Below the pieces are notes generated by a model. It saw nothing but the letters and a program-made list of their open reading frames with translations, was not told the DNA's origin and made no database searches. A DNA stretch of 64,000 nt, taken from contig NZ_SGXD01000002.1 of NCBI RefSeq assembly GCF_004216915.1, positions 868,001 to 932,000 of the forward strand, written 5' to 3'. The position numbers and the translations under genes were made by a program. Below, one piece after another: positions 44,422 through 53,475 of this stretch. This stretch comes from Motilibacter rhizosphaerae. Lineage in GTDB: Bacteria; Actinomycetota; Actinomycetes; Motilibacterales; Motilibacteraceae. Each line of letters starts with the position of its first letter. Position 1 is the stretch's first letter.

Positions 44422-46389
44422 TCAGCGGACGTTCACGTAGAGCCGGTAGACGCGGGAGAGCTTCCAGACCGGGACGGCGCGGAACCCGACCTTGCCGCCC
44501 TTCACCACGCGTGCCCACACCGTGGTCCGGACCGAGGCGTTGCAGATGCGCGGGCCGGTGGGCTGGTTGCAGGTGACCTGCCACTGGCGGGAGCCGATGG
44601 TCCGCGTCCCGGGCGTGGTGTACGGGTCGCCGTCGAGGCTCGCGGCCCAGCGGACCGAGTAGCCGAAGGCCCCCGGCACCCAGCCGCCGATGACGTGGAC
44701 GATCTTCCCGTAGCTGGTCCGGGTGTAGTAGCTGCTGGTCGTCGAGGTCGAGCAGCGGTGCGTGGTGCGGTAGTCGATGCAGGTCGTGCGCCACTGCCGG
44801 CCGCTGCGCTGGCGCTCGCCGTCGGAGGTGTAGACGACGCTGATCGTCGGCGGCTCCGGCAGGCTCACGGGCGCCGGTGCGGGGCTCGCCGACGCGGCCG
44901 GGGGCGGCGGCGCCACGGTCCCGACGCTGATGCTCCGGGTCCACGAGCGGACCGGCCCGAGCGGGCTGGTCGCCGCCAGGGTGAGGACGTACGTGCCCGC
45001 GGGCGCCGGCTGCCCGGCCACCGTGCGGTCCCACGCCGTGGCGATGCCGAGCGCCCCGGGCACGGTCGCGCCGCTGGTCGTGGCGACGACGGTGCCGTCG
45101 GGCGCGGCGACGGTGAAGAGCCACTGCTGCGGGTCGGAGGTGCGGGCGGTGACGGCGACGGTCCCGGGCGCCGCGCGCCCGTCGGCAGCCCCCGGCACGG
45201 TCGTCGGCGATGCCGCCGGCTCGTAGACCGACGGGCCCATCAGCCCGGCGACGGCGTTCCGGATCTCCGGCAGCCGCGCGTACAGGTCGTCCCCGGGGCA
45301 GTCGGTCGCGCCGACGTCGCGGTGGCCGGAGATGTCGTCGACCGTGACCTTCGCGCCGGACCTGTAGCGCGAGGTGCCGCCGCCCTCGCTCGTCAGCGTG
45401 GTCGTCGCGAGCGGGTCGCGGTGGGCGAGGCTCAGCCGCCAGGCCATCAGCCGCTCGATGGAGGCGACCATGGCGTCGGGAGCGGGGGCGGTCTGGAAGT
45501 TGCCGAGCGCCGAGACCGCGAACGTGCCGGTGTTGAAGCCGCCGGTGTGCGCGCCGAGCACGTCCTTGTCGATGCCGCCGGCGCGCCCCTCGTAGAGCGT
45601 GCCGTACTGGTCGACGAGGTAGTTGTAGCCGATGTCGGACCAGTGGCGGACCTTGGTGTGGTACGCGTAGATCGCCCGCACCTGCGCCGCCGCGTCGGCC
45701 GGGGAGTAGGTGTTGACCGAGTCGGTGTGGTGGACGAAGCCGACCTGCACCGGGGCGGTGTAGCGGGGGGTCGAGCCGCCGCGCAGGGACTCGTCAGCGC
45801 CCCACTGCGCCCGGGTGACGATGGTCGGCTGCGCCGCGTCGGCAGCGGCGGTGGACGCCGCGTGCTGCGGGGCCAGGTCCGTGTCGGCGCGCGAGCGGCC
45901 GCCGTCGACGAGCTCGGCGCGCAGGTGCCCGGGGACCCGGGTCCCGTCGACCCGGACCTGCAGCCCGTCGGAGCCGCCGGTGAGCAGCGAGCCCGAGGAC
46001 TCCCGGGGCGCGGCCTGCGCGGCGCGGTCGTCGGCGCTGCCGGCGTCCGGGCCCGCGTCCTCGTCGTCGAGCGCCTGCCACGAGGTCCAGCGGCCGGCCT
46101 CGCGGACGCGGACGGAGATCCGGGTGCCGGCCGCGCGGGTGCCGGCGTCCCAGCTCAGCGCGAGGAGGTCGAAGCGGCTCGTGCGCTCCTGCGGGGTCAG
46201 CACGACGGGCGCCCGGCCGGCACGGCCGGGGGGGAGCGCCTGGAGCGCGCCGCGGTCGACGCCGGCGAGCGGCAGGGAGGCGAGGTGCGGGGCGACGGCG
46301 TGGGCACGGGCAGCCGGCGCGGTGACGGTGGGCAGCGCGAGCGCGGCCGGCACGAGGGCGACGGCGAGCAGCGCGGAGGTCGGGCGCAA
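44422..46389 (-). CDS. N-acetylmuramoyl-L-alanine amidase (amidase_2/PGRP) with shared C-terminal module
   Basis: A 655-residue exported protein. After a signal peptide and a ~160-residue N-terminal domain there is an amidase_2 (PGRP-type) domain (about 190-370) with zinc ligands H220/H221, H356 and C364 (VHHTDSVN; GHRDVGATDCPGDD) and IGYNYLVDQYGTLYEGRAGG. It should cleave the amide between muramic acid and the stem peptide. A beta-rich spacer and a C-terminal module with C537, C546, C607 and C616 follow. The start is TTG with AGGGAAGG upstream. Its promoter region holds TAGAGT at 46453-46448. Confidence 0.88.
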   Translation of the reverse strand: MRPTSALLAVALVPAALALPTVTAPAARAHAVAPHLASLPLAGVDRGALQALPPGRAGRAPVVLTPQERTSRFDLLALSWDAGTRAAGTRISVRVREAGRWTSWQALDDEDAGPDAGSADDRAAQAAPRESSGSLLTGGSDGLQVRVDGTRVPGHLRAELVDGGRSRADTDLAPQHAASTAAADAAQPTIVTRAQWGADESLRGGSTPRYTAPVQVGFVHHTDSVNTYSPADAAAQVRAIYAYHTKVRHWSDIGYNYLVDQYGTLYEGRAGGIDKDVLGAHTGGFNTGTFAVSALGNFQTAPAPDAMVASIERLMAWRLSLAHRDPLATTTLTSEGGGTSRYRSGAKVTVDDISGHRDVGATDCPGDDLYARLPEIRNAVAGLMGPSVYEPAASPTTVPGAADGRAAPGTVAVTARTSDPQQWLFTVAAPDGTVVATTSGATVPGALGIATAWDRTVAGQPAPAGTYVLTLAATSPLGPVRSWTRSISVGTVAPPPPAASASPAPAPVSLPEPPTISVVYTSDGERQRSGRQWRTTCIDYRTTHRCSTSTTSSYYTRTSYGKIVHVIGGWVPGAFGYSVRWAASLDGDPYTTPGTRTIGSRQWQVTCNQPTGPRICNASVRTTVWARVVKGGKVGFRAVPVWKLSRVYRLYVNVR

Positions 46390-46637
46390 CGGTCAACCTT
46401 CCCTCAGCAGGACGAGACGGGCACGCGTGACGACACGGCCAGCCGTCACTCTAGTAACAGGAGCACCGCGGGCCCCGCATTCGTTGGTCGGCGCCCGCAT
46501 GTCGTCTCGGCCCGCTCCGCCCGCGACCGGAGCGGGAACGCCGTGGCGCTCCCGGGCGTCGGTACGCTGGACAGGGGCCGCCGTGCACTGCGCCGCCGCG
46601 CTGCGCGTCCCCGGCCCGAAGACCTGGAGGACGACGC

Positions 46638-48206
46638 TTGCCCCGCTCGAGGACCGCCCGCCCGCGTGCCCGCCACGCCCGCCCCCTGGCGATCTGGAAG
46701 CGCGCGCTGATCGTGCTCGTCAGCTGCGTGGCGCTCGTCGTGGCCGGCACGAGCAGCGCGTTCGCCTTCGCCGTCTGGAAGCTCGACCACAACATCCACC
46801 ACGTCAACATCACCGCGGACCTCGGGACCGACCGGCCGGTGAAGCACGTGCCTGCCGCGTCGCGGGGCGGCAGCACGAGCAGCAAGCCCTCCGAGCCCGT
46901 GGACATCCTCATCATGGGCTCGGACACCCGGGCCGGGGACAACGGCTTCGTCGGCGGCGACGAGCAGGACGCGCGCTCCGACACGACGATCCTGCTGCAC
47001 ATCTCGGGCGACCGGAGCGCGGCGTACGGCATCAGCATCCCGCGCGACTCGATGGTCCACATCCCCGTCTGCAAGAGCACGGCGACGAAGAAGGACTACT
47101 TCACGGGCAACGCGCCGCACATGTTCAACGAGGCGTTCACGATCGGCGGCGCCGCCTGCACGGTGAAGACCGTCGAGCAGACCACCGGCGTGCGGATCGA
47201 CCACTACGTCGTCGTCGACTTCCACGGCTTCAACGCCATGGTGAGCGCGCTCGGCGGTGTCGAGGTCTGCGTGCCGCAGGCCCTGGACGACAACACCCAC
47301 GACATCCACCTCAAGGCCGGCCGCAACACGATCAAGGGCAAGGCCGCGCTGGACTACGTGCGGGCCCGCTACCGCCTCGGCGACGGCACCGACGTCGGGC
47401 GCACCGAGCGGCAGCAGTACTTCATCGGCGCGATGATCCGCAAGGCGCTGGGCCAGGGGCTCACCCGGCCCGACAAGCTGCTCCGCTTCCTCGACGCCGC
47501 CACCCAGTCGCTGCAGACCGACATGGACATCAACGACCTCCGCACGCTGGCGCAGCAGGTCGAGGGCATCGGGCTGAAGAACATCAACTTCGCGACCGTG
47601 CCGACCATGCCGTACCCCCAGGACGTCAACCGCCTGCTCTGGACCGCCCAGGCCGACCAGATCTGGAAGGCCCTGCAGGACGACACCGTGCTGCCGGGCA
47701 TGAAGCGGCGGTCGTCCAGCAGCGCGAGCCCCAGCCCCAGCGCGACCCCGCTCCCGAGCGTGCCCGTGGCACCGTCGAGCGTGCGGGTCCGGGTCGTCAG
47801 CGGCACCGGCGACCTGACGGCGGCGCAGGCGCTGGCCGACGAGCTGCGGACGCAGGGCTACGTCGTCACCGAGGTGCAGCAGGGCACCCGGACCGACGTC
47901 GCCACCACGACGGTGCGCTACGACCCGGCCTACGACCGCTCGGCCACCACGCTGACGACGAGCATCCCCGGCTCCGTCGAGCAGAGCGCCCCCGAGCTCT
48001 CGCGCACGCTCGAGGTGCTCGTCGGGTCCGACGGCCCCACCGTGGTCAAGGTGCGCGTCAAGCCGACCGCGACACCGTCGCCGAGCAGCAGCCCGCTGGC
48101 GATCCGCAGCGCCCTGTCCGACGGGTGCGGGACCGTGAGCGGCGGCAGCGCGAGCGCCAGCCCCTCCGCGAGCGCGACGCCGACGGCCTCCGCGCTCGCG
48201 GGCTGA
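46638..48206 (+). CDS. LytR-CpsA-Psr (LCP) ligase with LytR_C domain
   Basis: A 522-residue membrane-anchored enzyme that transfers polymers from a polyprenyl carrier to peptidoglycan. A single N-terminal helix (about 22-45) is followed by the LCP domain with D96/R98, R113-D115, R136 (IPRDS) and R255/R258 as the phosphate-binding residues, and by a LytR_C domain (about 385-470) and a Ser/Pro tail. TTG start with GGAGG 6-7 bases upstream. A TACGCT hexamer at 46563-46568 gives a leader of about 63 bases. Divergent from the amidase, convergent with the dehydrogenase. Confidence 0.9.
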   Translation: MPRSRTARPRARHARPLAIWKRALIVLVSCVALVVAGTSSAFAFAVWKLDHNIHHVNITADLGTDRPVKHVPAASRGGSTSSKPSEPVDILIMGSDTRAGDNGFVGGDEQDARSDTTILLHISGDRSAAYGISIPRDSMVHIPVCKSTATKKDYFTGNAPHMFNEAFTIGGAACTVKTVEQTTGVRIDHYVVVDFHGFNAMVSALGGVEVCVPQALDDNTHDIHLKAGRNTIKGKAALDYVRARYRLGDGTDVGRTERQQYFIGAMIRKALGQGLTRPDKLLRFLDAATQSLQTDMDINDLRTLAQQVEGIGLKNINFATVPTMPYPQDVNRLLWTAQADQIWKALQDDTVLPGMKRRSSSSASPSPSATPLPSVPVAPSSVRVRVVSGTGDLTAAQALADELRTQGYVVTEVQQGTRTDVATTTVRYDPAYDRSATTLTTSIPGSVEQSAPELSRTLEVLVGSDGPTVVKVRVKPTATPSPSSSPLAIRSALSDGCGTVSGGSASASPSASATPTASALAG

Positions 48207-48216
48207 GCCGGGACGC

Positions 48217-49515
48217 TCAGGCGGCGCCGATGACCCGGCGCACGACGCCCGGGAAGCGCTCGGCGTCGGTGACGCGGCGCCCGTCGACGAGGGCCTTGAG
48301 GCCCGGGAGGTCGTCCGCACCCAGGCCGCGGTAGTCCGCGTGGTCGGCCTGCACGACGGCGGCGTCGACCGGTTCGCCGAAGTGGTACGCCGCGAAGCCC
48401 AGCCGCTCGAGCTCCTCGTCGGTGTAGAGCGGGTCATGGACGAGCACCTCGGCGCCGCGCTCGCGCAGGGCGGTGACGGTCGGGAAGACGCCGCTGAACG
48501 CCGTCTCCTTGACCCCGCCGCGGTACGCCGCCCCCAGCACCGCGACCCGCGCGCCGCTGAGGTCGCCGTAGGCCCCCTCGAGCAGCGCCACGGCGTACTC
48601 CGGCATGCCGGCGTTGGCTTCGCGGGCCGAGCGGACGACCGTCGCGGCCGGGTCGTTCCACAGGTACATGCGCGGGTAGATCGGGATGCAGTGCCCGCCG
48701 ACCGCGATGCCCGGCGAGTGGATGTGGCTGTAGGGCTGGGAGTTCGACGCCTCGATGACCTTCATGACGTCGATGCCGTTCTCGCCGGCGAAGCGGGCGA
48801 ACTGGTTGGCGAGCCCGATGTTGACGTCGCGGTAGGTCGTCTCCGCGAGCTTGGCGAGCTCGGAGGCCTCCGACGTCCCGAGGTCCCACACGCCGTTGGC
48901 CCGGGGCAGGTCGGGGCGCTCGTCGAAGTCGAGCACCGCCTCGTAGAACGCGACGCCGCGCACGCTGCTCGCCTCGTCGATGCCGCCGACGAGCTTGGGG
49001 TAGCGGCGCAGGTCCTGGAAGACGCGGCCGGTCAGCACGCGCTCCGGGCTGAAGACCAGCGCGAAGCCCTGCTCGGAGGCGTCGGCGGCGAGCCCCGAGC
49101 CCTCCTCGAGCATCGGGCGGAAGCGGGTGCGGGTCGTGCCCACGGGCAGCGTCGTCTCGTACGACACCAGCGTCCCGGGCTTGAGCCCCCGGGCGATCGC
49201 GCGGGTCGCGTCGTCCATCCAGCCGAAGTCCGGCACGCCCTCGGCGTCGACGAACAGCGGGACGACGACGACGACCGCGTCGCTCTCGGCGACGGCCGCG
49301 GCCGTGTCGGTCGTCGCGCGCAGGCGGCCGGCCGGGACGAGCTCGCTGAGCCGCTCCTGCAGGTGCGCCTCGCCCGGGAAGGGCTCCTGACCTGCGTTGA
49401 CGAGCTCGACCACCCGCTCGCTCACGTCGGCGCCGATGACCTCGTGGCCCTTGCTGGCGAACTGCACGGCGAGCGGGAGACCGATCTTGCCGAGCGCGAC
49501 GACGGTGATCCTCAT
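48217..49515 (-). CDS. UDP-N-acetylmannosamine/UDP-glucose dehydrogenase family
   Basis: A 432-residue NAD-dependent nucleotide-sugar dehydrogenase. The Rossmann motif is ALGKIGLPLA (7-16), and the catalytic thiol is C276 in GIAVGGHCIPIYP. That sequence resembles UDP-ManNAc dehydrogenases more than UDP-glucose ones, and the neighbouring wecB-like epimerase would supply UDP-ManNAc; the product would be UDP-ManNAcA. The ATG at 49515 follows a TAGGCT -10 box by 7 bases, favouring a leaderless start over the longer frame beginning at 49551. Confidence 0.85.
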   Translation of the reverse strand: MRITVVALGKIGLPLAVQFASKGHEVIGADVSERVVELVNAGQEPFPGEAHLQERLSELVPAGRLRATTDTAAAVAESDAVVVVVPLFVDAEGVPDFGWMDDATRAIARGLKPGTLVSYETTLPVGTTRTRFRPMLEEGSGLAADASEQGFALVFSPERVLTGRVFQDLRRYPKLVGGIDEASSVRGVAFYEAVLDFDERPDLPRANGVWDLGTSEASELAKLAETTYRDVNIGLANQFARFAGENGIDVMKVIEASNSQPYSHIHSPGIAVGGHCIPIYPRMYLWNDPAATVVRSAREANAGMPEYAVALLEGAYGDLSGARVAVLGAAYRGGVKETAFSGVFPTVTALRERGAEVLVHDPLYTDEELERLGFAAYHFGEPVDAAVVQADHADYRGLGADDLPGLKALVDGRRVTDAERFPGVVRRVIGAA

Positions 49516-49522
49516 GGCCGAC

Positions 49523-49598
49523 AGCCTATTCCGCGGCTGCCCGTCTCCCATCTCACACCCGCCCAGCGCTCAGGGCACGCCCCCGTTGCGCCGACAAT
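49523..49598. promoter_or_regulatory. Divergent leaderless promoters (dehydrogenase / heparinase-like 1)
   Basis: Minus -10 TAGGCT (49528-49523), 7 bases to ATG 49515. Plus -10 GACAAT (49593-49598), 6 bases to GTG 49605. The second is weaker. Confidence 0.5.
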
Positions 49599-49604
49599 CG
49601 GGAG

Positions 49605-51566
49605 GTGAAGCTGCTCCGCCGCGCCGCCCTCGTCCTGCCCGTCCTCGCCGCGACCGTCCTGGCGGCCCCCGGCGTGACCCCCGCGTCCGCTGCGCAGTAC
49701 GCCCCCATGGAGATGCGCTCGCGGCTCGGGAGCTTCGAGTGCACGGGCTACGCCGGCCTCGACAACCACAACATCCTGGGCAAGGACGCGGACATCGTGG
49801 CCTTCGTCATGGGCGACCACTTCAAGGCGCCCGGGCTGCCCGCTCGCAAGGTCGGCAACGGGTCGGGGAACATCACCTGGCGCCAGCCCTCGCTCGGGGT
49901 GTCCGGCCAGACCTGGCTCGACTCGCTCAAGTGGCTCGGCGCGCTGCTGGACAACACGACGGACAACGACAGCGCGGAGGTGTGGCCGCACGGCCGGACC
50001 TACAGCGACGCCGAGATGCAGCAGCACTACGCGCGCGCGGTCACGGTCACCAAGGACTGGATCAAGGACAACCCCCGCTGGGAGCAGACCGACCCGCGCG
50101 GCTCCGGCCAGGCGCCGGTCGCTTCCGCGGGCCACCGCCTGCAGTTCCTCCTCTGCCTGCGCGAGGCGACGGGCGACCAGGCGTGGCTGGACCAGGCGAT
50201 CGCCCGGCACGTGAAGTTCTTCATCGGCAAGTCGACCTCGTCGTCGGCCGATGGCCAGACGTACTCGCTGCCGTCCTGGAAGCCGCCGGCGCCCTGGCCG
50301 GTGTGGAAGGGGACCAACAACATCGGGCTCGACCAGAGCCTCGGCGTGCTCGGCGCGGCTTGCGCGCTCGGCCGGCAGGACTGGTACGACGTCGCGATCC
50401 GGCGGATCGGCAAGCACGCGAACGTGGTCTACGACAGCCAGGGCGTCGACAACGAGGAGGCGCCGGCCTACAGCAGCTACAACTTCTCGCTCTGGAGCAA
50501 GACCCTCGAGCGCCTCCAGGAGTGCGGCGGCAGCAAGGAGAACAAGGTCGCCGAGCGGCTCTCCAAGGCGATCGAGTTCATCACCGACGCGCACAACCCC
50601 TCGGGCATGCTCGAGGAGCTCGGGGACACCCACGGCGGCGACCAGGGGATCATCTACGGCACCACCGCGGAGTACGCCGCGACGCAGGGCACCGTCGGGC
50701 CGGTGCCCGCCCAGCGCGTCGGCGTCTTCGACGGGGCCAACGGGGGCTACGTCTTCGGCCGCAGCGGCTGGGGCACGGACCGGCCGTTCGCGAAGGAGTC
50801 GTTCTACTCCCTGCGCTTCGGCAACCCGCGCCTGCTGCACGGCCACGACGACCACACCTCGGTGACCTACTGGGCGCGCGGCAAGCAGATCCTCACCGAG
50901 GGCGGCCACGGGGGCTACACCAAGAGCGCGTACCGCGACTACCTGCTCTCCCCCGCGGCGCACAACGTCGTGACGGCCACGGCGCCCTTCGACTGGCAGC
51001 ACGGGGCGACGAAGCTCGTCTCCGCCGCGCCGACGGCGGCGGGCGACGCGTACGTCGTCAAGGACACGCAGTACGCCGGCGTGACCCGCCAGCGCAGCGT
51101 CCTCGCCGTCGTCGCGCCGCAGCCGGACGTCATGCTGGTGGCCGACACCCTGACCTCGAAGGCGCGCCACCGCTACGACCAGCTCTGGCACCTGGGCACG
51201 GACTTCGTTGCGGGCGTCACCGGCGGGACCGTCAGCGCCACCTCGGGCGACACGACGGCCACGGTCGTCCCGGTGGTGCTGCCGGGCAAGGCGGCGCCGA
51301 GCGTGGAGGTGGAGCGCGGGCAGACCTCGCCGTACCAGGGCTGGACCTCGCCCGCGCTCTACCAGCGGGTGCCGGTCTCGACCGCGGTCGTCTCCACGAC
51401 GGCGTCCTCGACCATCCTGCTCACCGCCGTCATCCCCTCGGCGGCCGGCTCGGCGGTCTCGGCCAGCGCGGTCGCGAGCCCGGCGGGCGGCTGGGACGTC
51501 ACCGTCGCGACTGGTGCCGGGAACGTCACCGCCCACCTCTCGGCCTCGGGCATCCTGTCCCGGTGA
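49605..51566 (+). CDS. Heparinase II/III-like polysaccharide lyase 1
   Basis: A 653-residue exported protein with a signal peptide (1-30). An alpha-toroid region (about 90-340) precedes the beta-sandwich heparinase II/III domain with HGHDDHTSVTYWARGKQIL (412-430) and AAHNVV (452-457), the conserved histidine pattern of the family. Such enzymes cleave uronic-acid polysaccharides by beta-elimination, which fits a capsule or surface polymer containing ManNAcA made by the neighbouring genes. The stop overlaps the start of a second copy (GTGA). Confidence 0.8.
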   Translation: MKLLRRAALVLPVLAATVLAAPGVTPASAAQYAPMEMRSRLGSFECTGYAGLDNHNILGKDADIVAFVMGDHFKAPGLPARKVGNGSGNITWRQPSLGVSGQTWLDSLKWLGALLDNTTDNDSAEVWPHGRTYSDAEMQQHYARAVTVTKDWIKDNPRWEQTDPRGSGQAPVASAGHRLQFLLCLREATGDQAWLDQAIARHVKFFIGKSTSSSADGQTYSLPSWKPPAPWPVWKGTNNIGLDQSLGVLGAACALGRQDWYDVAIRRIGKHANVVYDSQGVDNEEAPAYSSYNFSLWSKTLERLQECGGSKENKVAERLSKAIEFITDAHNPSGMLEELGDTHGGDQGIIYGTTAEYAATQGTVGPVPAQRVGVFDGANGGYVFGRSGWGTDRPFAKESFYSLRFGNPRLLHGHDDHTSVTYWARGKQILTEGGHGGYTKSAYRDYLLSPAAHNVVTATAPFDWQHGATKLVSAAPTAAGDAYVVKDTQYAGVTRQRSVLAVVAPQPDVMLVADTLTSKARHRYDQLWHLGTDFVAGVTGGTVSATSGDTTATVVPVVLPGKAAPSVEVERGQTSPYQGWTSPALYQRVPVSTAVVSTTASSTILLTAVIPSAAGSAVSASAVASPAGGWDVTVATGAGNVTAHLSASGILSR

Positions 51567-53475
51567 CCTCTCGCGCCGGGCTCCGCCGGCTGGCCCGGAC
51601 CCGTGCGCGCACCCCCGCGCTGCTGCTCGCGCCCGCGCTCCTCGTCGGTGCGCTCGTCGCGCCGGCGCAGGCGTCGGCCGCTCCCCTCGGCGGCTTCGCC
51701 TGCCTCGGCGACGCCGGGCTCGACGGCACGGTCGGCAACTCGGTCGGCACGATCGAGGCGGACGAGTTCGCGGCGCCCGGAAAGGCGCTGCGGCGGGTGG
51801 GCAACGGCTCCGGCGACATCACGTGGAGCCAGCCCTCCCTCGGCCCGTCGGCGAGACGTGGCTCGAGTCGCTCAAGTGGCTGCTGGTCGGGCTCCCCGAC
51901 GACCCGCAGGACCCGGACCGGCGACGTGGGACCGACGACGCCGAGGTCACGGCCCACGCGGTCGCGGTCGTCCGGGACTGGGAGCACGACCACCCGCACT
52001 GGGAGCAGACCGACCCGTACGGGCCGGACCGGGCGCCCGTCGCCGCCGCGGCGCACCGCCTGCAGTTCCTCGACTGCATGCGCAACGCGGTGGGCGGGTC
52101 GGCCTGGCTCGACGCCCTGATCCGGCGCCACGTGGCCTTCCTCGTGGGGACGGACGCGAGCGCGAAGGGCGACTCGGCGACGTACCCGGTGAAGGGCGGG
52201 GGCGGCACCGCGCCCCGCTGGCTCGGCCCCACCAACCGCGGGCTCGACCAGAGCCTCGCGGTGCTCGGCGCGGCCTGCGAGCTCGGCCGCCGCGACTGGT
52301 ACGCCGTGGCCACCCGCCGCATGGGCCGGCACGCCGCGCTGGTCTTCGACCGGCAGGGCGTCAACAACGAGCAGGCGGCGGGCTACGAGTTCTACAACCT
52401 CACGCTCTGGGACCTCACCCTGGACCGGCTGCGCAGCTGCGGAGGCGCGTCGGCCAGCCCCCTCGGCGCCCGGCTGCAGGCGGCGGACGCGTTCCTGGCG
52501 ATGGCGACGCGGCCGGACGGCCACCTCGAGCAGCTCGGTGACACCGAGGACCTCTTCCGCGGGCGGATGGACGGCGGGCAGGAGGAGTACGCCTCGTCGG
52601 GCGGCAGCTCCGGCACCCGGCCGACCAGGCTCGTGGGCGTGTACGACAGCACCAACGGCGGCTACGTCCTCGGCCACAGCGGCTGGGGCAGCGCCGACCG
52701 GCCGCTCGACCAGGAGTCGTTCTGGTCCTTGCGCTTCGGCAAGGGCCGGATCTACCACGGGCACGACGACCACACCTCGCTCACCTACTACGCCCGCGGC
52801 CAGCAGCTGCTCGCCGACGGCGGCCACGCGGGCTACGACAAGGGCGCGTACCGCGACTACCTGCTCTCCCCCGCCGCCCACAACGTCGTGACCGCGGACG
52901 CCGCGTTCGACGAGGGCGCGGCGACGCGGCTGACGGCCTCCGACCCGGCCGACGGCGCGTTCACGGTCCGGGACGCGGCGTACAGCGGCGTCGTGCGGCA
53001 GCGCAGCATGCTCGCGCTCGTGCCGCCGCAGCAGGACGTCCTGCTCGTCGCCGACACGCTGACCTCGCGGACGGCGCACACCTACACCCAGCTGTGGCAC
53101 CTCGGGACGAGCTTCCGCGCCACCGTCGCGGGCGGCCGGGCCGCGGCGACCGCGGACGGCACGACGCTCACCGTGCTCCCCGTCACCGTGCCGGGCGCGC
53201 GCGCAGCGTCGGTGCGGGTCGTACGTGGGCAGAAGAAGCCCTTGCAGGGCTGGGTGTCCAAGCACTTCTACGAGCACACGCCGACGAGCACGGTCCAGGT
53301 GAGCACGAAGGGCACCTCGGCCCTCCTGCTCACCGCCGTCATCCCCTCGGCGGCCGGCTCCGCGGTCTCGGCCAGCGCGGTCGCGAGCCCCGCGGGCGGC
53401 TGGGACGTCACCGTGACCACGGGGGCGGGGGACGTCACCGCGCACCTCTCCGCCGCGGGCGTCCTCTCCCGCTAG
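51563..53475 (+). pseudogene. Heparinase II/III-like polysaccharide lyase 2, single-base frameshift
   Basis: A paralogue of the preceding gene. It begins with a GTG that overlaps the previous stop; the frame is lost at about 51845-51847, where GLPV-type sequence (G-P-V-G-E-T-W) becomes out of frame, and the rest runs to 53475. One inserted base restores 637 residues, close to the 653 of lyase 1, with HGHDDHTSLTYYARGQQLL and AAHNVV intact. The start and end are well formed and the remaining sequence is not decayed, so this may be a sequencing error or a very recent mutation. Its stop shares a CTAG with the convergent gene. Confidence 0.8.

Noticed and set aside
46445-46458. MtrA-type GTNAC direct repeats in the amidase promoter
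   Set aside because: Two GTNAC units with N4 between them overlap the -10 box, but a single loose site is not distinguishable from chance.
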